Source: DASSUW01 sp963789005
GTDB lineage: Bacteria; Actinomycetota; Thermoleophilia; Solirubrobacterales; Solirubrobacteraceae
Reading direction: 5' to 3'
NCBI GenBank assembly: GCA_963789005.1
Contig: CAWBIZ010000004.1
Coordinates: forward strand, 1 to 64,000
Length of the DNA: 64,000 bases
Positions 29,498-38,582 of this stretch are shown here, in pieces. The notes under the pieces were generated by a model that saw only the letters and a program-made list of their open reading frames with translations, ran no database searches and was not told where the DNA came from. Numbering within the stretch: position 1 is the first letter of the stretch; each line of letters starts with the position of its first letter. The position numbers and the translations under genes were made by a program.

Positions 29498-30457
29498 GTG
29501 GTGATTCGTGATGCGATGCGGGCCAGAATCGCGGCTATGCCCGAACTGCGCGCGACTACCCGCGGAAAGCGCGGGCAATCACGCGCAGTTCGCGCTCTCG
29601 CGGCCGATCAGGGCGGAGTGGCATCACGAGCCCAGCTCTTGGGATGCGGCATGAGCGAGTGGGCGATCGATCGCGCGCTGCACGCCGGCACGCTGCATCG
29701 GCTGCATCCAGGTGTCTACTCCGTGGTGGCTCCAGAGCTGCTGGGCGAGGACGCTCTTCTCCTCAGTGCGCTGTTCGCCGCAGGCCCGGGCGCGTTCCTG
29801 AGTCGCGGCACTGCGGCGTGGCGGTGGCAGATCGTGCCCGCGCCGCCGATCGCGATCGAGGTGGCGATACCCCACGGCCTCCGTCTCCGCCCCGGCGACG
29901 TCGTCCACAACGGCGGCTTCCGCACCACCTCCGTCACCCGCACCCTCCTCGACCTCGCCACGCACTACGAGCCGGAACCGCTCCTCAGAGCGCTCGCCGA
30001 GGCCGAGTTCCAGCACGACCTCCGCCCACACGACGTCGTACAAGCGCTCCGCCGAGGCCACCCGGGCAGCGCCAACCTCCGGGCCGCCCTCAATGCCCAC
30101 GCCCCGGGCCACGGCGAGGCCAAGAGCAATCTCGAACGGCGCTTCCGAGCGCTGCTCATAAGACACAACATCGAGCTCCCCGAACGCAACCAACGGCTCG
30201 GGCCCTACAAAGTGGATTGTCTCTGGCGCGACCGGCGGGTCGCGGTCGAGCTCGACGGCCGCCAGCACGAACGCCCCCGCCAGGCCGACGCCGACGACGA
30301 CCGCGACCTCTACCTGCGCGCCCACCGCTTCGTACCGCGCCGCTACGGCACCAGACAAGTCGACCATACACCCGACCAAGTCATCGTCGACCTGCAGGCG
30401 GCGTTCGCCGACGCGGTCACGCTCGGATACACGTCTCCCTCACCCAGCCGCCGTTGA
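29498..30457 (+). CDS. AbiEi-like HTH / DUF559 nuclease-fold protein inside inverted repeats
   Basis: A protein of about 319 aa. The N-terminal 60-70 aa form a winged-helix of the AbiEi type (ALAADQGGVASRAQLLGCGM, then a helix and HRLHPGVYSV). The middle has RTLLDLATHYEPE. The C-terminal DUF559 domain has the PD-(D/E)XK-like core YKVDCLWRDRRVAVELDGRQ, in which the Asp of KVD and the Glu of VELDG would be metal ligands. Codons such as AGA, ATA, CGA and GAA are commoner than in neighbours, suggesting transfer. Starts at 29498, 29516 or 29537 are possible. The last codons and the stop are formed by the right-hand repeat. No AbiEii toxin gene follows. Confidence 0.75.
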   Translation: MVIRDAMRARIAAMPELRATTRGKRGQSRAVRALAADQGGVASRAQLLGCGMSEWAIDRALHAGTLHRLHPGVYSVVAPELLGEDALLLSALFAAGPGAFLSRGTAAWRWQIVPAPPIAIEVAIPHGLRLRPGDVVHNGGFRTTSVTRTLLDLATHYEPEPLLRALAEAEFQHDLRPHDVVQALRRGHPGSANLRAALNAHAPGHGEAKSNLERRFRALLIRHNIELPERNQRLGPYKVDCLWRDRRVAVELDGRQHERPRQADADDDRDLYLRAHRFVPRRYGTRQVDHTPDQVIVDLQAAFADAVTLGYTSPSPSRR

Positions 30458-30460
30458 CGT
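30434..30460 (-). repeat. Right-end copy of dispersed inverted repeat
   Basis: On the minus strand this reads AACGTCAACGGCGG followed by CTGGGTGAGGGAG. It is the inverted partner of 29456-29481. It provides the last eight codons and the TGA of the DUF559 gene, which argues that gene and repeat move or were duplicated as one unit. glgB starts 62 bp further on. Confidence 0.65.
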
Positions 30461-30521
30461 TCGCCCGCGCGGTACCGTGCCCGGTCGGCACGTATCGACC
30501 CGAAGGGAACACACTCCGCCG

Positions 30522-32714
30522 ATGGCACTGGCAGCCGCCCCCGATCTCGAGCGCCTGGTCCGGCGCGAGCACGCCAACCCGCACGGCGTGCTCGGCGCCC
30601 ATCCCGCCGACGGCGGGGTGGTGATCCGCGCGTTCCGGCCCGCCGCCGCGGCCGTCCGGGCCGTCACGGCCGACAACGAGACCGTCGAGCTGCAGCAGGT
30701 CCACCCTGGCGGCGTCTTCGAGGGGATCGCCCCCAACGCCGAGCTTCCGGTCAGCTACAAGCTCGAGGTCGACTACGGCGAGTCGGGGACGATCACGATC
30801 GACGATCCGTACCGCTTCCTGCCGACCGTCGGTGAGCTCGACCTTCACCTCGTGGGCGAGGGCCGCCATGAGGAGCTGTGGACCAAGCTCGGCGCGCACG
30901 TCGAGGAGATCGACGGCGTCGGCGGGACGGCGTTCGGGGTCTGGGCGCCGTCGGCCAAGGCGGTCTCCGTCGTCGGCGACTTCAACTTCTGGGACGGGCG
31001 GATGCACCCGATGCGCTCGCTCGGCTCGTCCGGCGTCTGGGAGCTGTTCCTGCCCGGCGTCGAGGTCGGCGCGCACTACAAGTACGAGATCCTCGCGCCC
31101 GACGGCGAGATCCGGCTGAAGGCCGACCCGATCGCCTTCGCCACCGAGGTGCCGCCGAAGACGGCGTCCGTGGTCCACGACTCCACGCACGCCTGGGCTG
31201 ACGAGGAATGGCGGACGGAGCGCGAGCGCCAGGATCCGCTCGAAGGGCCGATGTCGATCTACGAGGTCCACCTCGGCTCGTGGCGGCTGAACCCGCACGA
31301 GGGCAACCGCTCGCTGACCTACCTCGAGCTGGCCGACGAGCTGTCCGCCTACGCGCGCGACATGGGCTTCACGCACATCGAGCTGCTGCCGGTGATGGCG
31401 CACCCTTTCAGCGGCTCCTGGGGCTACCAGGTGACGGGCTACTTCGCGCCCACCCCGCGCTACGGCTCGCCCGACGACTTCAAGGCCTTCGTCGACCGCC
31501 TGCACCAGAACGGCGTCGGCGTGCTCCTCGACTGGGTGCCCGCCCACTTCCCGCGCGACGACTTCGCGCTCGCCCGCTTCGACGGCACCGCGATCTACGA
31601 GCACGCGGACCCCCGCCGCGGCGCCCATCCCGACTGGGGCACGCTCGTCTTCAACTACGGCCGCCACGAGGTGCGCAACTTCCTCGTCGCCAACGCCCTC
31701 TACTGGCTTCGCGAGTACCACGCGGACGGGATCCGGGTCGACGCCGTCGCCTCGATGCTCTACCTCGACTACTCGCGCGAGGAGGGCCAGTGGGTGCCGA
31801 ACGAGTACGGCGGCAACGAGGACCTCGACGCCGTCGGCTTCCTCAAGGAGCTCAACGAGGTTCTCCACGCGCGCGAGCCGGGAGCGATCTCGGCGGCCGA
31901 GGAGTCGACCGCGTGGCCGGGCGTCTCCAGGCCCACCTATCTCGGCGGCCTCGGCTTCGGCTTCAAGTGGAACATGGGCTGGATGCACGACACGCTGGCC
32001 TACTTCCAGCAGGACCCGGTGTACCGCCGCTGGCACCACCACGAGCTGACGTTCAGCCTCGTCTACGCGTTCACGGAGAACTTCATCCTGCCGCTCTCCC
32101 ACGACGAAGTCGTGCACGGCAAGGGCTCGCTGATCAGCAAGATGCCGGGTGACAAGTGGCAGAAGCTGGCCAACCTGCGCTCCCTGTACGCGTTCATGTG
32201 GGCGCACCCCGGCAAGAAGCTGCTGTTCATGGGCTGCGAGTTCGCCCAGGAGGCGGAGTGGAGCGAGGAGCGCTCGCTCGACTGGCACCTGCTCGAGGAT
32301 CCCCAGCACGCCGGCGTGCAGTCGCTGGTGCGCGACCTCAACCACGCCTACCGTGCCGAGCCGGCGCTGTGGGAGCTCGACTTCGACGGCACGGGCTTCT
32401 GGTGGATCGAGGCCAACGACGCCGACTCGAACGTGTTCGCCTTCGCCCGCCGCTCCAAGGACTCCGAGCGCGTGATCGTGTACGTGGCCAACCTGTCGCC
32501 GACGCCGCGCGAGAACTACCGGCTCGGGCTGCCGCGCGCCGGCCGCTGGCGCGAGGCCGTGAACACCGACTCGGGCTTCTACGGCGGCTCGGACGTCGGC
32601 AACCTCGGCGGGATCGAGGCGCAACCGCTCGGGTGGATGGACCAGCCGTTCTCGGCCGAGCTGCGGCTGCCGCCGCTCGGCACGCTGTGGCTCGTCCCTG
32701 AAGACCAGGACTAA
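30522..32714 (+). CDS. glgB: 1,4-alpha-glucan branching enzyme
   Basis: A GH13_9 enzyme of 730 aa, the same length as actinobacterial GlgB, that creates alpha-1,6 branches. An N1 domain (1-120) and CBM48 (about 125-220, FGVWAPSAKAVSVVGDFN) precede the barrel: IYEVHLGSWR, WGYQVTGYFAPTPRYG, the nucleophile D407 in DGIRVDAVASMLYLDY, E460 in ISAAEESTAWP and D528 in PLSHDEVVHGKGS. GAAGGGA lies ahead of the ATG at 30522. First gene of the operon glgB-treZ-glgX-treY. Confidence 0.95.
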   Translation: MALAAAPDLERLVRREHANPHGVLGAHPADGGVVIRAFRPAAAAVRAVTADNETVELQQVHPGGVFEGIAPNAELPVSYKLEVDYGESGTITIDDPYRFLPTVGELDLHLVGEGRHEELWTKLGAHVEEIDGVGGTAFGVWAPSAKAVSVVGDFNFWDGRMHPMRSLGSSGVWELFLPGVEVGAHYKYEILAPDGEIRLKADPIAFATEVPPKTASVVHDSTHAWADEEWRTERERQDPLEGPMSIYEVHLGSWRLNPHEGNRSLTYLELADELSAYARDMGFTHIELLPVMAHPFSGSWGYQVTGYFAPTPRYGSPDDFKAFVDRLHQNGVGVLLDWVPAHFPRDDFALARFDGTAIYEHADPRRGAHPDWGTLVFNYGRHEVRNFLVANALYWLREYHADGIRVDAVASMLYLDYSREEGQWVPNEYGGNEDLDAVGFLKELNEVLHAREPGAISAAEESTAWPGVSRPTYLGGLGFGFKWNMGWMHDTLAYFQQDPVYRRWHHHELTFSLVYAFTENFILPLSHDEVVHGKGSLISKMPGDKWQKLANLRSLYAFMWAHPGKKLLFMGCEFAQEAEWSEERSLDWHLLEDPQHAGVQSLVRDLNHAYRAEPALWELDFDGTGFWWIEANDADSNVFAFARRSKDSERVIVYVANLSPTPRENYRLGLPRAGRWREAVNTDSGFYGGSDVGNLGGIEAQPLGWMDQPFSAELRLPPLGTLWLVPEDQD

Positions 32715-34439
32715 GTGCAGAGCGACACCCTGCCGTTCGAGCGCCGTCTCGGCGCCCATCCGCTGCCGGACGGCCGCGCGGAGTATCGCGTCTGGGCCCC
32801 GATCCCGGAGACGGTGACGCTGCGCGTTGACGGTCGGGAGCACGCGATGGAGGACGCCGGTCTCGGGGTGCGCGAGGCGGTCGTCGAGGCCGCCCCGGGG
32901 GCCGACTACGAGTTCGTGCTCGACGGCCGGCCGCTGCCCGACCCGGCGAGCCGCTGGCAGCCCGAGGGCATCCGCGGCCCGTCGCGCCTGCTCGACGCGG
33001 GCGCGTTCACGTGGACCGACAGCGACTGGGTCCCGCCCGCGGTCGGCGAGCTCGTGCTCTACGAGCTGCACGTCGGCACGTTCACCGCCGAGGGCACGTT
33101 CGAGGCCGCGATCGGGCACCTGCGCGAGCTCCGCGAGCTGGGCGTCACCGCGATCGAGCTGATGCCGGTCGGCGAGTTCCCCGGCCGCCACGGCTGGGGC
33201 TACGACGGGGTCTACCTGTCCGCCGCGCAATCCTCCTACGGCGGCCCGCTCGGCCTCCAGAAGCTCGTCGACGCAGCGCACCGAGAAGGCCTCGCCGTGC
33301 TGCTCGACGTCGTCTACAACCACGTCGGCGCGTCCGGGACGCCGGCGCTGACCGCCTACGGCCCGTACTTCACCAGCCACTACGAGACGCCCTGGGGCAA
33401 TGCCGTCAACTTCGACGACGAGCACTCGGGCGCCGTGCGCGAGTGGGTCTTGCAGAGCGCCGAGCAGTGGGTGCGCGACTTCCACCTCGACGGCCTGCGG
33501 CTCGACGCCGTCCACGCGATCAAGGACGGCAGCCCCGAGCATCTCGTGGCGGCGATCGCGCGCCGCACCGAGCCGGCGTTCGTGATCGCCGAGTCCGGCC
33601 TCAACGACCCGCAGGTGATGCGCGACGTGATGCGCGGCGGCTGGGGCTGCGACGCCGCCTGGGCGGACGACTTCCACCACGCGCTGCGCGTGCTGCTGAC
33701 CGGCGACCGCGAGGGCTACTACGCCGAGTTCGGCGCGCTCGCCGACCTCGCCAAGGCGTTCCACCGCCCGCACGTGCACGACGGCACCTACTCCACCTTC
33801 CGCCACCGCCGCTTCGGCGCCAAGGCCGACGACGTCCCACCCGAGCGCTTCGTCGTCTTCAGCGCCAACCACGACCAGGTCGGCAACCGCGCGTTCGGGG
33901 AGCGGCTCCCCGTCGAGACGCGCGCGCTGGCCGCGTTCTGCACGCTGCTGTCGCCGTTCACCCCGATGCTCTTCCAGGGCGAGGAGCACGGCGAGGACGC
34001 GCCGTTCCAGTTCTTCTCGGACCACATCGACGAGTCGATCGCCACCGCCACCCGCGAGGGCCGGCGGCGCGAGTTCGCCGCCTTCGCCGAGTTCCGCGGC
34101 CGGGAGGTGCCCGACCCGCAGGATCCCGCGACGTTCGAGGCCTCCAAGCTGACCCGCACGGGAGAGCCGGACGGGCTGCGCGAGCTCTACGCCGAGCTGC
34201 TTCGCGTGCGCCGCGATCTTCCGCCGGGCGACGCCGACAGCGTCGAGCACGACGAGCACGCCGGCTGGCTGCGCGTGCGCCGCGGGCCGTACCTGCTGGT
34301 GGCGAGCTTCTCGCGCCGCGACTCCCATATACCGCTCGAGGCCACCGGCGAGCTCGTCCTCACCACTCACCCGGTCACGCTCGAGCCCGGCTACGTCCAC
34401 CTCCCGGCGCTGTCGGGCGCGCTGCTCCGGCTAACGTGA
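32715..34439 (+). CDS. treZ: Malto-oligosyltrehalose trehalohydrolase
   Basis: A GH13_10 enzyme of 574 aa that releases trehalose from maltooligosyltrehalose made by TreY. The N-terminal beta domain begins FERRLGAHPLPDGRAEYRVW; the barrel has YELHVGTFTAEGTFEAAI, GRHGWGYDGVYLSA, the nucleophile D264 in GLRLDAVHAI, E293 in FVIAESGLNDP, and SANHDQVGNRAFGERL. The GTG start immediately follows the glgB stop with no gap, and the stop overlaps the glgX start. Confidence 0.95.
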   Translation: MQSDTLPFERRLGAHPLPDGRAEYRVWAPIPETVTLRVDGREHAMEDAGLGVREAVVEAAPGADYEFVLDGRPLPDPASRWQPEGIRGPSRLLDAGAFTWTDSDWVPPAVGELVLYELHVGTFTAEGTFEAAIGHLRELRELGVTAIELMPVGEFPGRHGWGYDGVYLSAAQSSYGGPLGLQKLVDAAHREGLAVLLDVVYNHVGASGTPALTAYGPYFTSHYETPWGNAVNFDDEHSGAVREWVLQSAEQWVRDFHLDGLRLDAVHAIKDGSPEHLVAAIARRTEPAFVIAESGLNDPQVMRDVMRGGWGCDAAWADDFHHALRVLLTGDREGYYAEFGALADLAKAFHRPHVHDGTYSTFRHRRFGAKADDVPPERFVVFSANHDQVGNRAFGERLPVETRALAAFCTLLSPFTPMLFQGEEHGEDAPFQFFSDHIDESIATATREGRRREFAAFAEFRGREVPDPQDPATFEASKLTRTGEPDGLRELYAELLRVRRDLPPGDADSVEHDEHAGWLRVRRGPYLLVASFSRRDSHIPLEATGELVLTTHPVTLEPGYVHLPALSGALLRLT

Positions 34440-36562
34440 CCGCCGTGAGAGACGTCTGGCCGGGCAGGCCGTTCCCCCTGGGCGCGACCTGGGACGGGCA
34501 GGGCACCAACTTCTCGCTGTTCTCGGAGAACGCCGAGCGCGTCGAGCTGTGCCTGTTCGACGACGAGGACGTCGAGGAGCGGATCGAGGTCGGCGAGCGC
34601 ACGGCGTTCAACTGGCACGTGTACCTGCCCGGCGTCGGTCCCGGGCAGCGCTACGGCTACCGCGTCCACGGCCCGTACGACCCGCACGCCGGCCACCGCT
34701 TCAACCCGCACAAGCTGCTGATCGACCCGTACGCGAAGTCGATCGAGGGCAAGGTGCGCTGGAAACGGGGGAACGTGCTCCCGTACAAGCCCGACCCGGA
34801 CGCCGGCGACGAGTCCGACCTCGTGATGGACACCACCGACGACGCGCTCGCGATCCCCAAGAGCGTGGTCGTCGACGATCGCTTCGAGTGGGAGGACGAC
34901 CGCCGGCCGGGCACGCCGATGGACCAGACGGTGATCTACGAGACCCACGTCAAGGGCTTCACCAAGCTCCATCCCGGCGTCCGCGAAGACCTCCGGGGCA
35001 CGTACGCCGGGCTCGCCTCCGAGGCAGCCATCGAGCACTTCCAGTCGCTGGGCGTGACCGCCGTCGAGCTGCTGCCGATCCACCACATCGCCGACGAGTC
35101 TTTCCTCGCCGACAAGGGCCTCACCAACTACTGGGGCTACTCGACGATCGGCTTCCTCGCGCCGCACTCCGGCTACGCCGCCACCGGCATCCGCGGCCAG
35201 GAGGTGCGCGAGTTCAAGGGCATGGTCAAGGCGCTGCACCGCGCCGGCATCGAGGTGATCCTCGACGTCGTCTACAACCACACCGCCGAGGGCAACCACC
35301 TCGGCCCGATGCTCTCCTTCAAGGGCGTCGACAACGTGAGCTACTACCGGCTCATGCCCGAGGACCCGCACTACTACATGGACTTCACGGGCACCGGCAA
35401 CTCGCTCAACGTGATGCACCCGAGCGTGCTGCGGCTGATCATGGACTCGCTGCGCTACTGGGTCGCCGAGTGCCACGTCGACGGCTTCCGCTTCGACCTC
35501 GCCAGCGCCCTGGCGCGGGAGTTGTACGACGTCGATCGTCTCGCGAGCTTCTTCGACGTCATCCACCAGGACCCGATCCTCTCCCAGGTCAAGCTGATCG
35601 CCGAGCCGTGGGACGTCGGCCCCGGCGGCTACCAGGTCGGCAACTTCCCGGTCCTGTGGTCGGAGTGGAACGGCATCTATCGCGACGTCATGCGCGACTT
35701 CTGGCGCGGGCAGGCGAGCGCCGCCGCGTTCGCGTCGCGCTTCACCGGGTCCAGCGACCTCTACGAGGACGACGGCCGGCACCCGTTCGCGTCGGTCAAC
35801 TTCGTCACCGCGCACGACGGCTTCACGCTCAACGACCTCGTCTCCTACAACGACAAGCACAACGAGGCCAACCTCGAGAACAACCAGGACGGGACGAACG
35901 ACAACCGCTCCTGGAACATGGGCGCCGAGGGGGAGACGGACGACCCGGAGATCATCCACGCGCGCGACCGCCAGCGGCGCAACTTCCTCGCCACGCTGAT
36001 CCTCTCCCAGGGCACGCCGATGCTGCTCGGCGGCGACGAGATGGCGCGCACCCAGGGCGGGAGCAACAACGCGTGGTGCCAGGACAACGAGATCTCGTGG
36101 TTCGACTGGGAGGTGGGTGAGACCGGCCGCGAGCTGCTCGAGTTCACGCGCCGCCTGATCGCCCTGCGACGCGAGCACCCGGTGTTCCGCCGCCGGCAGT
36201 TCCTGCACGGCACCGACAAGGAGGGGTCAGGGCTGCCCGACGCGTGGTGGTTCCGCCCCGACGGCCGGCGGATGACCAAGCGCGACTGGGACGAGGCCCA
36301 CGTCGTCGGCATGTTCCTCAACGGCGAAGCGATCGCAGCACCGGACGAGCAGGGTCAGCGCGTGGTCGACGACTCGTTCCTGCTGCTGTTCAACGGCAAC
36401 CACGACGACATCGAGTTCAAGCTCCCGCCGAGCCGCTTCGGGCGCCGCTGGGCGATCGTCCTGCGCACCGACGACGGCTCGTTCGAGGACGGGACGACGA
36501 GCGCCGGCGAGGTCGTCACCGTGCCCGAGCTGTCGCTGATCCTCCTCCGCCGCGAGAACTGA
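34436..36562 (+). CDS. glgX: Glycogen debranching enzyme
   Basis: A GH13_11 (isoamylase/GlgX) enzyme of 708 aa that hydrolyses alpha-1,6 branches, giving linear chains for TreY. CBM48 (about 12-110, PFPLGATWDGQGTNFSLFSE), then YETHVKGFTKLHP, NYWGYSTIGFLAPHSGYA, the nucleophile D354 in DGFRFDLASALAREL, E390 in LIAEPWDVGPGGYQVGNFP, and VTAHDGFTLNDLVSYNDKHN. The GTG start overlaps the treZ stop (GTGA). The C-terminal beta domain is complete. Confidence 0.95.
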   Translation: MTAVRDVWPGRPFPLGATWDGQGTNFSLFSENAERVELCLFDDEDVEERIEVGERTAFNWHVYLPGVGPGQRYGYRVHGPYDPHAGHRFNPHKLLIDPYAKSIEGKVRWKRGNVLPYKPDPDAGDESDLVMDTTDDALAIPKSVVVDDRFEWEDDRRPGTPMDQTVIYETHVKGFTKLHPGVREDLRGTYAGLASEAAIEHFQSLGVTAVELLPIHHIADESFLADKGLTNYWGYSTIGFLAPHSGYAATGIRGQEVREFKGMVKALHRAGIEVILDVVYNHTAEGNHLGPMLSFKGVDNVSYYRLMPEDPHYYMDFTGTGNSLNVMHPSVLRLIMDSLRYWVAECHVDGFRFDLASALARELYDVDRLASFFDVIHQDPILSQVKLIAEPWDVGPGGYQVGNFPVLWSEWNGIYRDVMRDFWRGQASAAAFASRFTGSSDLYEDDGRHPFASVNFVTAHDGFTLNDLVSYNDKHNEANLENNQDGTNDNRSWNMGAEGETDDPEIIHARDRQRRNFLATLILSQGTPMLLGGDEMARTQGGSNNAWCQDNEISWFDWEVGETGRELLEFTRRLIALRREHPVFRRRQFLHGTDKEGSGLPDAWWFRPDGRRMTKRDWDEAHVVGMFLNGEAIAAPDEQGQRVVDDSFLLLFNGNHDDIEFKLPPSRFGRRWAIVLRTDDGSFEDGTTSAGEVVTVPELSLILLRREN

Positions 36563-36563
36563 C

Positions 36564-38567
36564 GTGGCGGCCTTCCGCGCGACGTACCGGCTCCAGCTCG
36601 GCGGCGGGTTCGGCTTCGCCCAGGCGCGCGAGCTCGTGCCCTACCTGCGCGACCTCGGGATCAGCCATCTCTACCTGCCGCCGTCGTTCCAGGCGCGCGC
36701 GGGCTCCACCCACGGCTACGACGTCGTCGATCCCGGGCGCTTCTCCGAGGAGCTCGGCGGCGAGCGCGAGCTCGACGCGCTGGCCGCGGCCGCGCGCCGC
36801 GAGGGTCTCGGGCTGATCCTCGACATCGTCCCCAACCACATGGCCACCGACGACGCCAACCGGTTCTGGGCCGACCCGGCGCTGCGCGGGCGCTTCTTCG
36901 ACCTCGACGACGAGACCGGCCGGCACCGCCGGTTCTTCGACATCGACCACCTGGCCGCGGTGCGGCAGGAGGACGAGCACGTGTTCGAGGAGACGCACCG
37001 GCTGGCGCTGCGGCTGGTGAGCGAGGGGGTGGTCGACGGCCTGCGGGTCGACCATCCGGACGGGCTCGCCGACCCTGCCGGATACCTGCGGCGCCTGCGC
37101 GAAGGCGGCGCGCGCCACGTGTGGGTGGAGAAGATCCTCGACCCCGGGGAGTCGTTGCGCGACTGGGCGGTGGAGGGGACGGTCGGCTACGAGTTCCTGA
37201 ACGACGTCGCCGCGCTGTTCGTCGATCCCGCGGGCGAGCCGCCGCTGACCGACCTCTGGACCGAGCTGTCCGGCGACGCGCGCCCGTTCGGCGAGGTCGC
37301 GCTCGAGGCCAAGCTCGAGCAGGTGCGCGGACCGTTCGCCCCCGAGGTCGACCGCCTGCGCCGGGAGGCGCCGCGCGCGGTCGGCGGGCTCGAGCGCACG
37401 CTCGCCTCGCTGCCCGTCTACCGCACGTATGTCGAGCCCTGGTCGGGGCGTGTCGAGGAAGCGGATCGTGAGGCGATCGCCGAGGCCGCGCTCCCCGACT
37501 CGCTGCAGCGCGTGCTGTCGCTCGAGGACCGCGGCTGGGACGCATTCGTCACGCGCTTCCAGCAGACGACGCCGGCGATCATGGCCAAGGGCGTCGAGGA
37601 CACCGCGTTCTACCGCTACGCGCGGCTGCTGGCTCTGAACGACGTCGGCGGCGACCCGTCGCGCTTCGGGCTGTCGGTCGACGCGTTCCACGCGGGCAAC
37701 CTCGAACGTGCCCGGCGCTTCCCGCGCAACCTGCTCGTCACCCAGACGCACGACACCAAGCGCTCGGGCGACGCGCGGGCGAGGATCGGCGCGCTCGCCT
37801 CGATGGCCGAGGAGTGGGCGGCGCATGTGCGCCGCTGGCTCGAGGCGTGCTCGACGATCGTGGGGCCGGACACGGTCGAGCGCTACTTCATCTTCCAGAC
37901 GCTCGTGGGGGTGTGGCCGATCGAGATCGACCGGCTCGAGGCGTACGTCGAGAAGGCGCTGCGGGAGGCCAAGCGCAGCACGAACTGGATCGAACCGGAC
38001 ACCGCGCACGAGGACCGCGTGAAGGCGTTCTGCCGCGCGCTCTTCGAGCACCGCCCGTTCCTGTCCGACTTCGAGCCGTTCGCGGCCGAGGTCGCGCGCG
38101 CCGGCGAGCGCGCCGCGCTCGGCCAGCTGCTGCTGAAGCTGACCGTGCCCGGAGTGCCCGACATCTACCAGGGCGACGAGCTGCTGGCGCTCTCGCTCGT
38201 CGACCCCGACAACCGCCGTCCGGTCGACTGGGCACGCCGCCGCGAGCTCCTGGCAGAGCTACGCCGCGGCGCGCCGCCGACCGACGAGACGCGCAAGCTG
38301 TGGCTGATCGTGCGCGCCCTCACGCTGCGCGCGCACCGGCCCCGTCCCTTCGAGGGCGCCTACACCGCGCTGGCCGCCGGGCCGGACACGGTCGCCTTCC
38401 TGCGCGGCGACGACGTGCTCGCGGCCGTCGCGCTGCGCGGCGAGGGAGCACCGGTGGACGTTCCCGCGGGAACGTGGCGCGACGTGCTGGCCGGCGGCGA
38501 GCGCCGGCTCGGCGGGCCGGCCGAGCTGTTCGACGAGAACGGCCTGGCCCTGCTCGAGCGAACCTAA
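36564..38567 (+). CDS. treY: Maltooligosyltrehalose synthase
   Basis: A GH13_26 enzyme of 667 aa that converts the reducing end of a maltodextrin into a trehalosyl unit. At 667 aa it is more compact than many TreY (700-800 aa). Typical blocks: FRATYRLQLGGGFGFAQA, HLYLPPSFQARAGSTHGYDV, ILDIVPNHMA, the nucleophile D163 in GLRVDHPDGL, E189 in VWVEKIL, and the late TreY-specific TTPAIMAKGVEDTAFYRY and THDTKRSGDARARI. The GTG start is one base after the glgX stop. Last gene of the operon, ended by the hairpin at 38566. Confidence 0.95.
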   Translation: MAAFRATYRLQLGGGFGFAQARELVPYLRDLGISHLYLPPSFQARAGSTHGYDVVDPGRFSEELGGERELDALAAAARREGLGLILDIVPNHMATDDANRFWADPALRGRFFDLDDETGRHRRFFDIDHLAAVRQEDEHVFEETHRLALRLVSEGVVDGLRVDHPDGLADPAGYLRRLREGGARHVWVEKILDPGESLRDWAVEGTVGYEFLNDVAALFVDPAGEPPLTDLWTELSGDARPFGEVALEAKLEQVRGPFAPEVDRLRREAPRAVGGLERTLASLPVYRTYVEPWSGRVEEADREAIAEAALPDSLQRVLSLEDRGWDAFVTRFQQTTPAIMAKGVEDTAFYRYARLLALNDVGGDPSRFGLSVDAFHAGNLERARRFPRNLLVTQTHDTKRSGDARARIGALASMAEEWAAHVRRWLEACSTIVGPDTVERYFIFQTLVGVWPIEIDRLEAYVEKALREAKRSTNWIEPDTAHEDRVKAFCRALFEHRPFLSDFEPFAAEVARAGERAALGQLLLKLTVPGVPDIYQGDELLALSLVDPDNRRPVDWARRRELLAELRRGAPPTDETRKLWLIVRALTLRAHRPRPFEGAYTALAAGPDTVAFLRGDDVLAAVALRGEGAPVDVPAGTWRDVLAGGERRLGGPAELFDENGLALLERT

Positions 38568-38582
38568 AGGGTCTGACCCTTT
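38566..38582. terminator. Short bidirectional terminator
   Basis: AAAGGGTC and GACCCTTT are perfect inverted arms around one base. The stem contains most of the treY stop and part of the peroxiredoxin stop, so it separates two convergent genes. Only 8 bp per arm, but AT-rich ends in GC-rich DNA make it stand out. Confidence 0.55.

Noticed and set aside
30452..30457. TTGACG in the repeat ends read as a -35 promoter box
   Set aside because: The same TTGACG lies at repeat ends that point into gene 3' ends (41 kb), and no -10 box is found at proper spacing before glgB.
29498..30457. Complete AbiEi/AbiEii toxin-antitoxin pair
   Set aside because: Only the AbiEi-like N-terminal domain is present, fused to DUF559; no nucleotidyltransferase toxin gene lies beside it.
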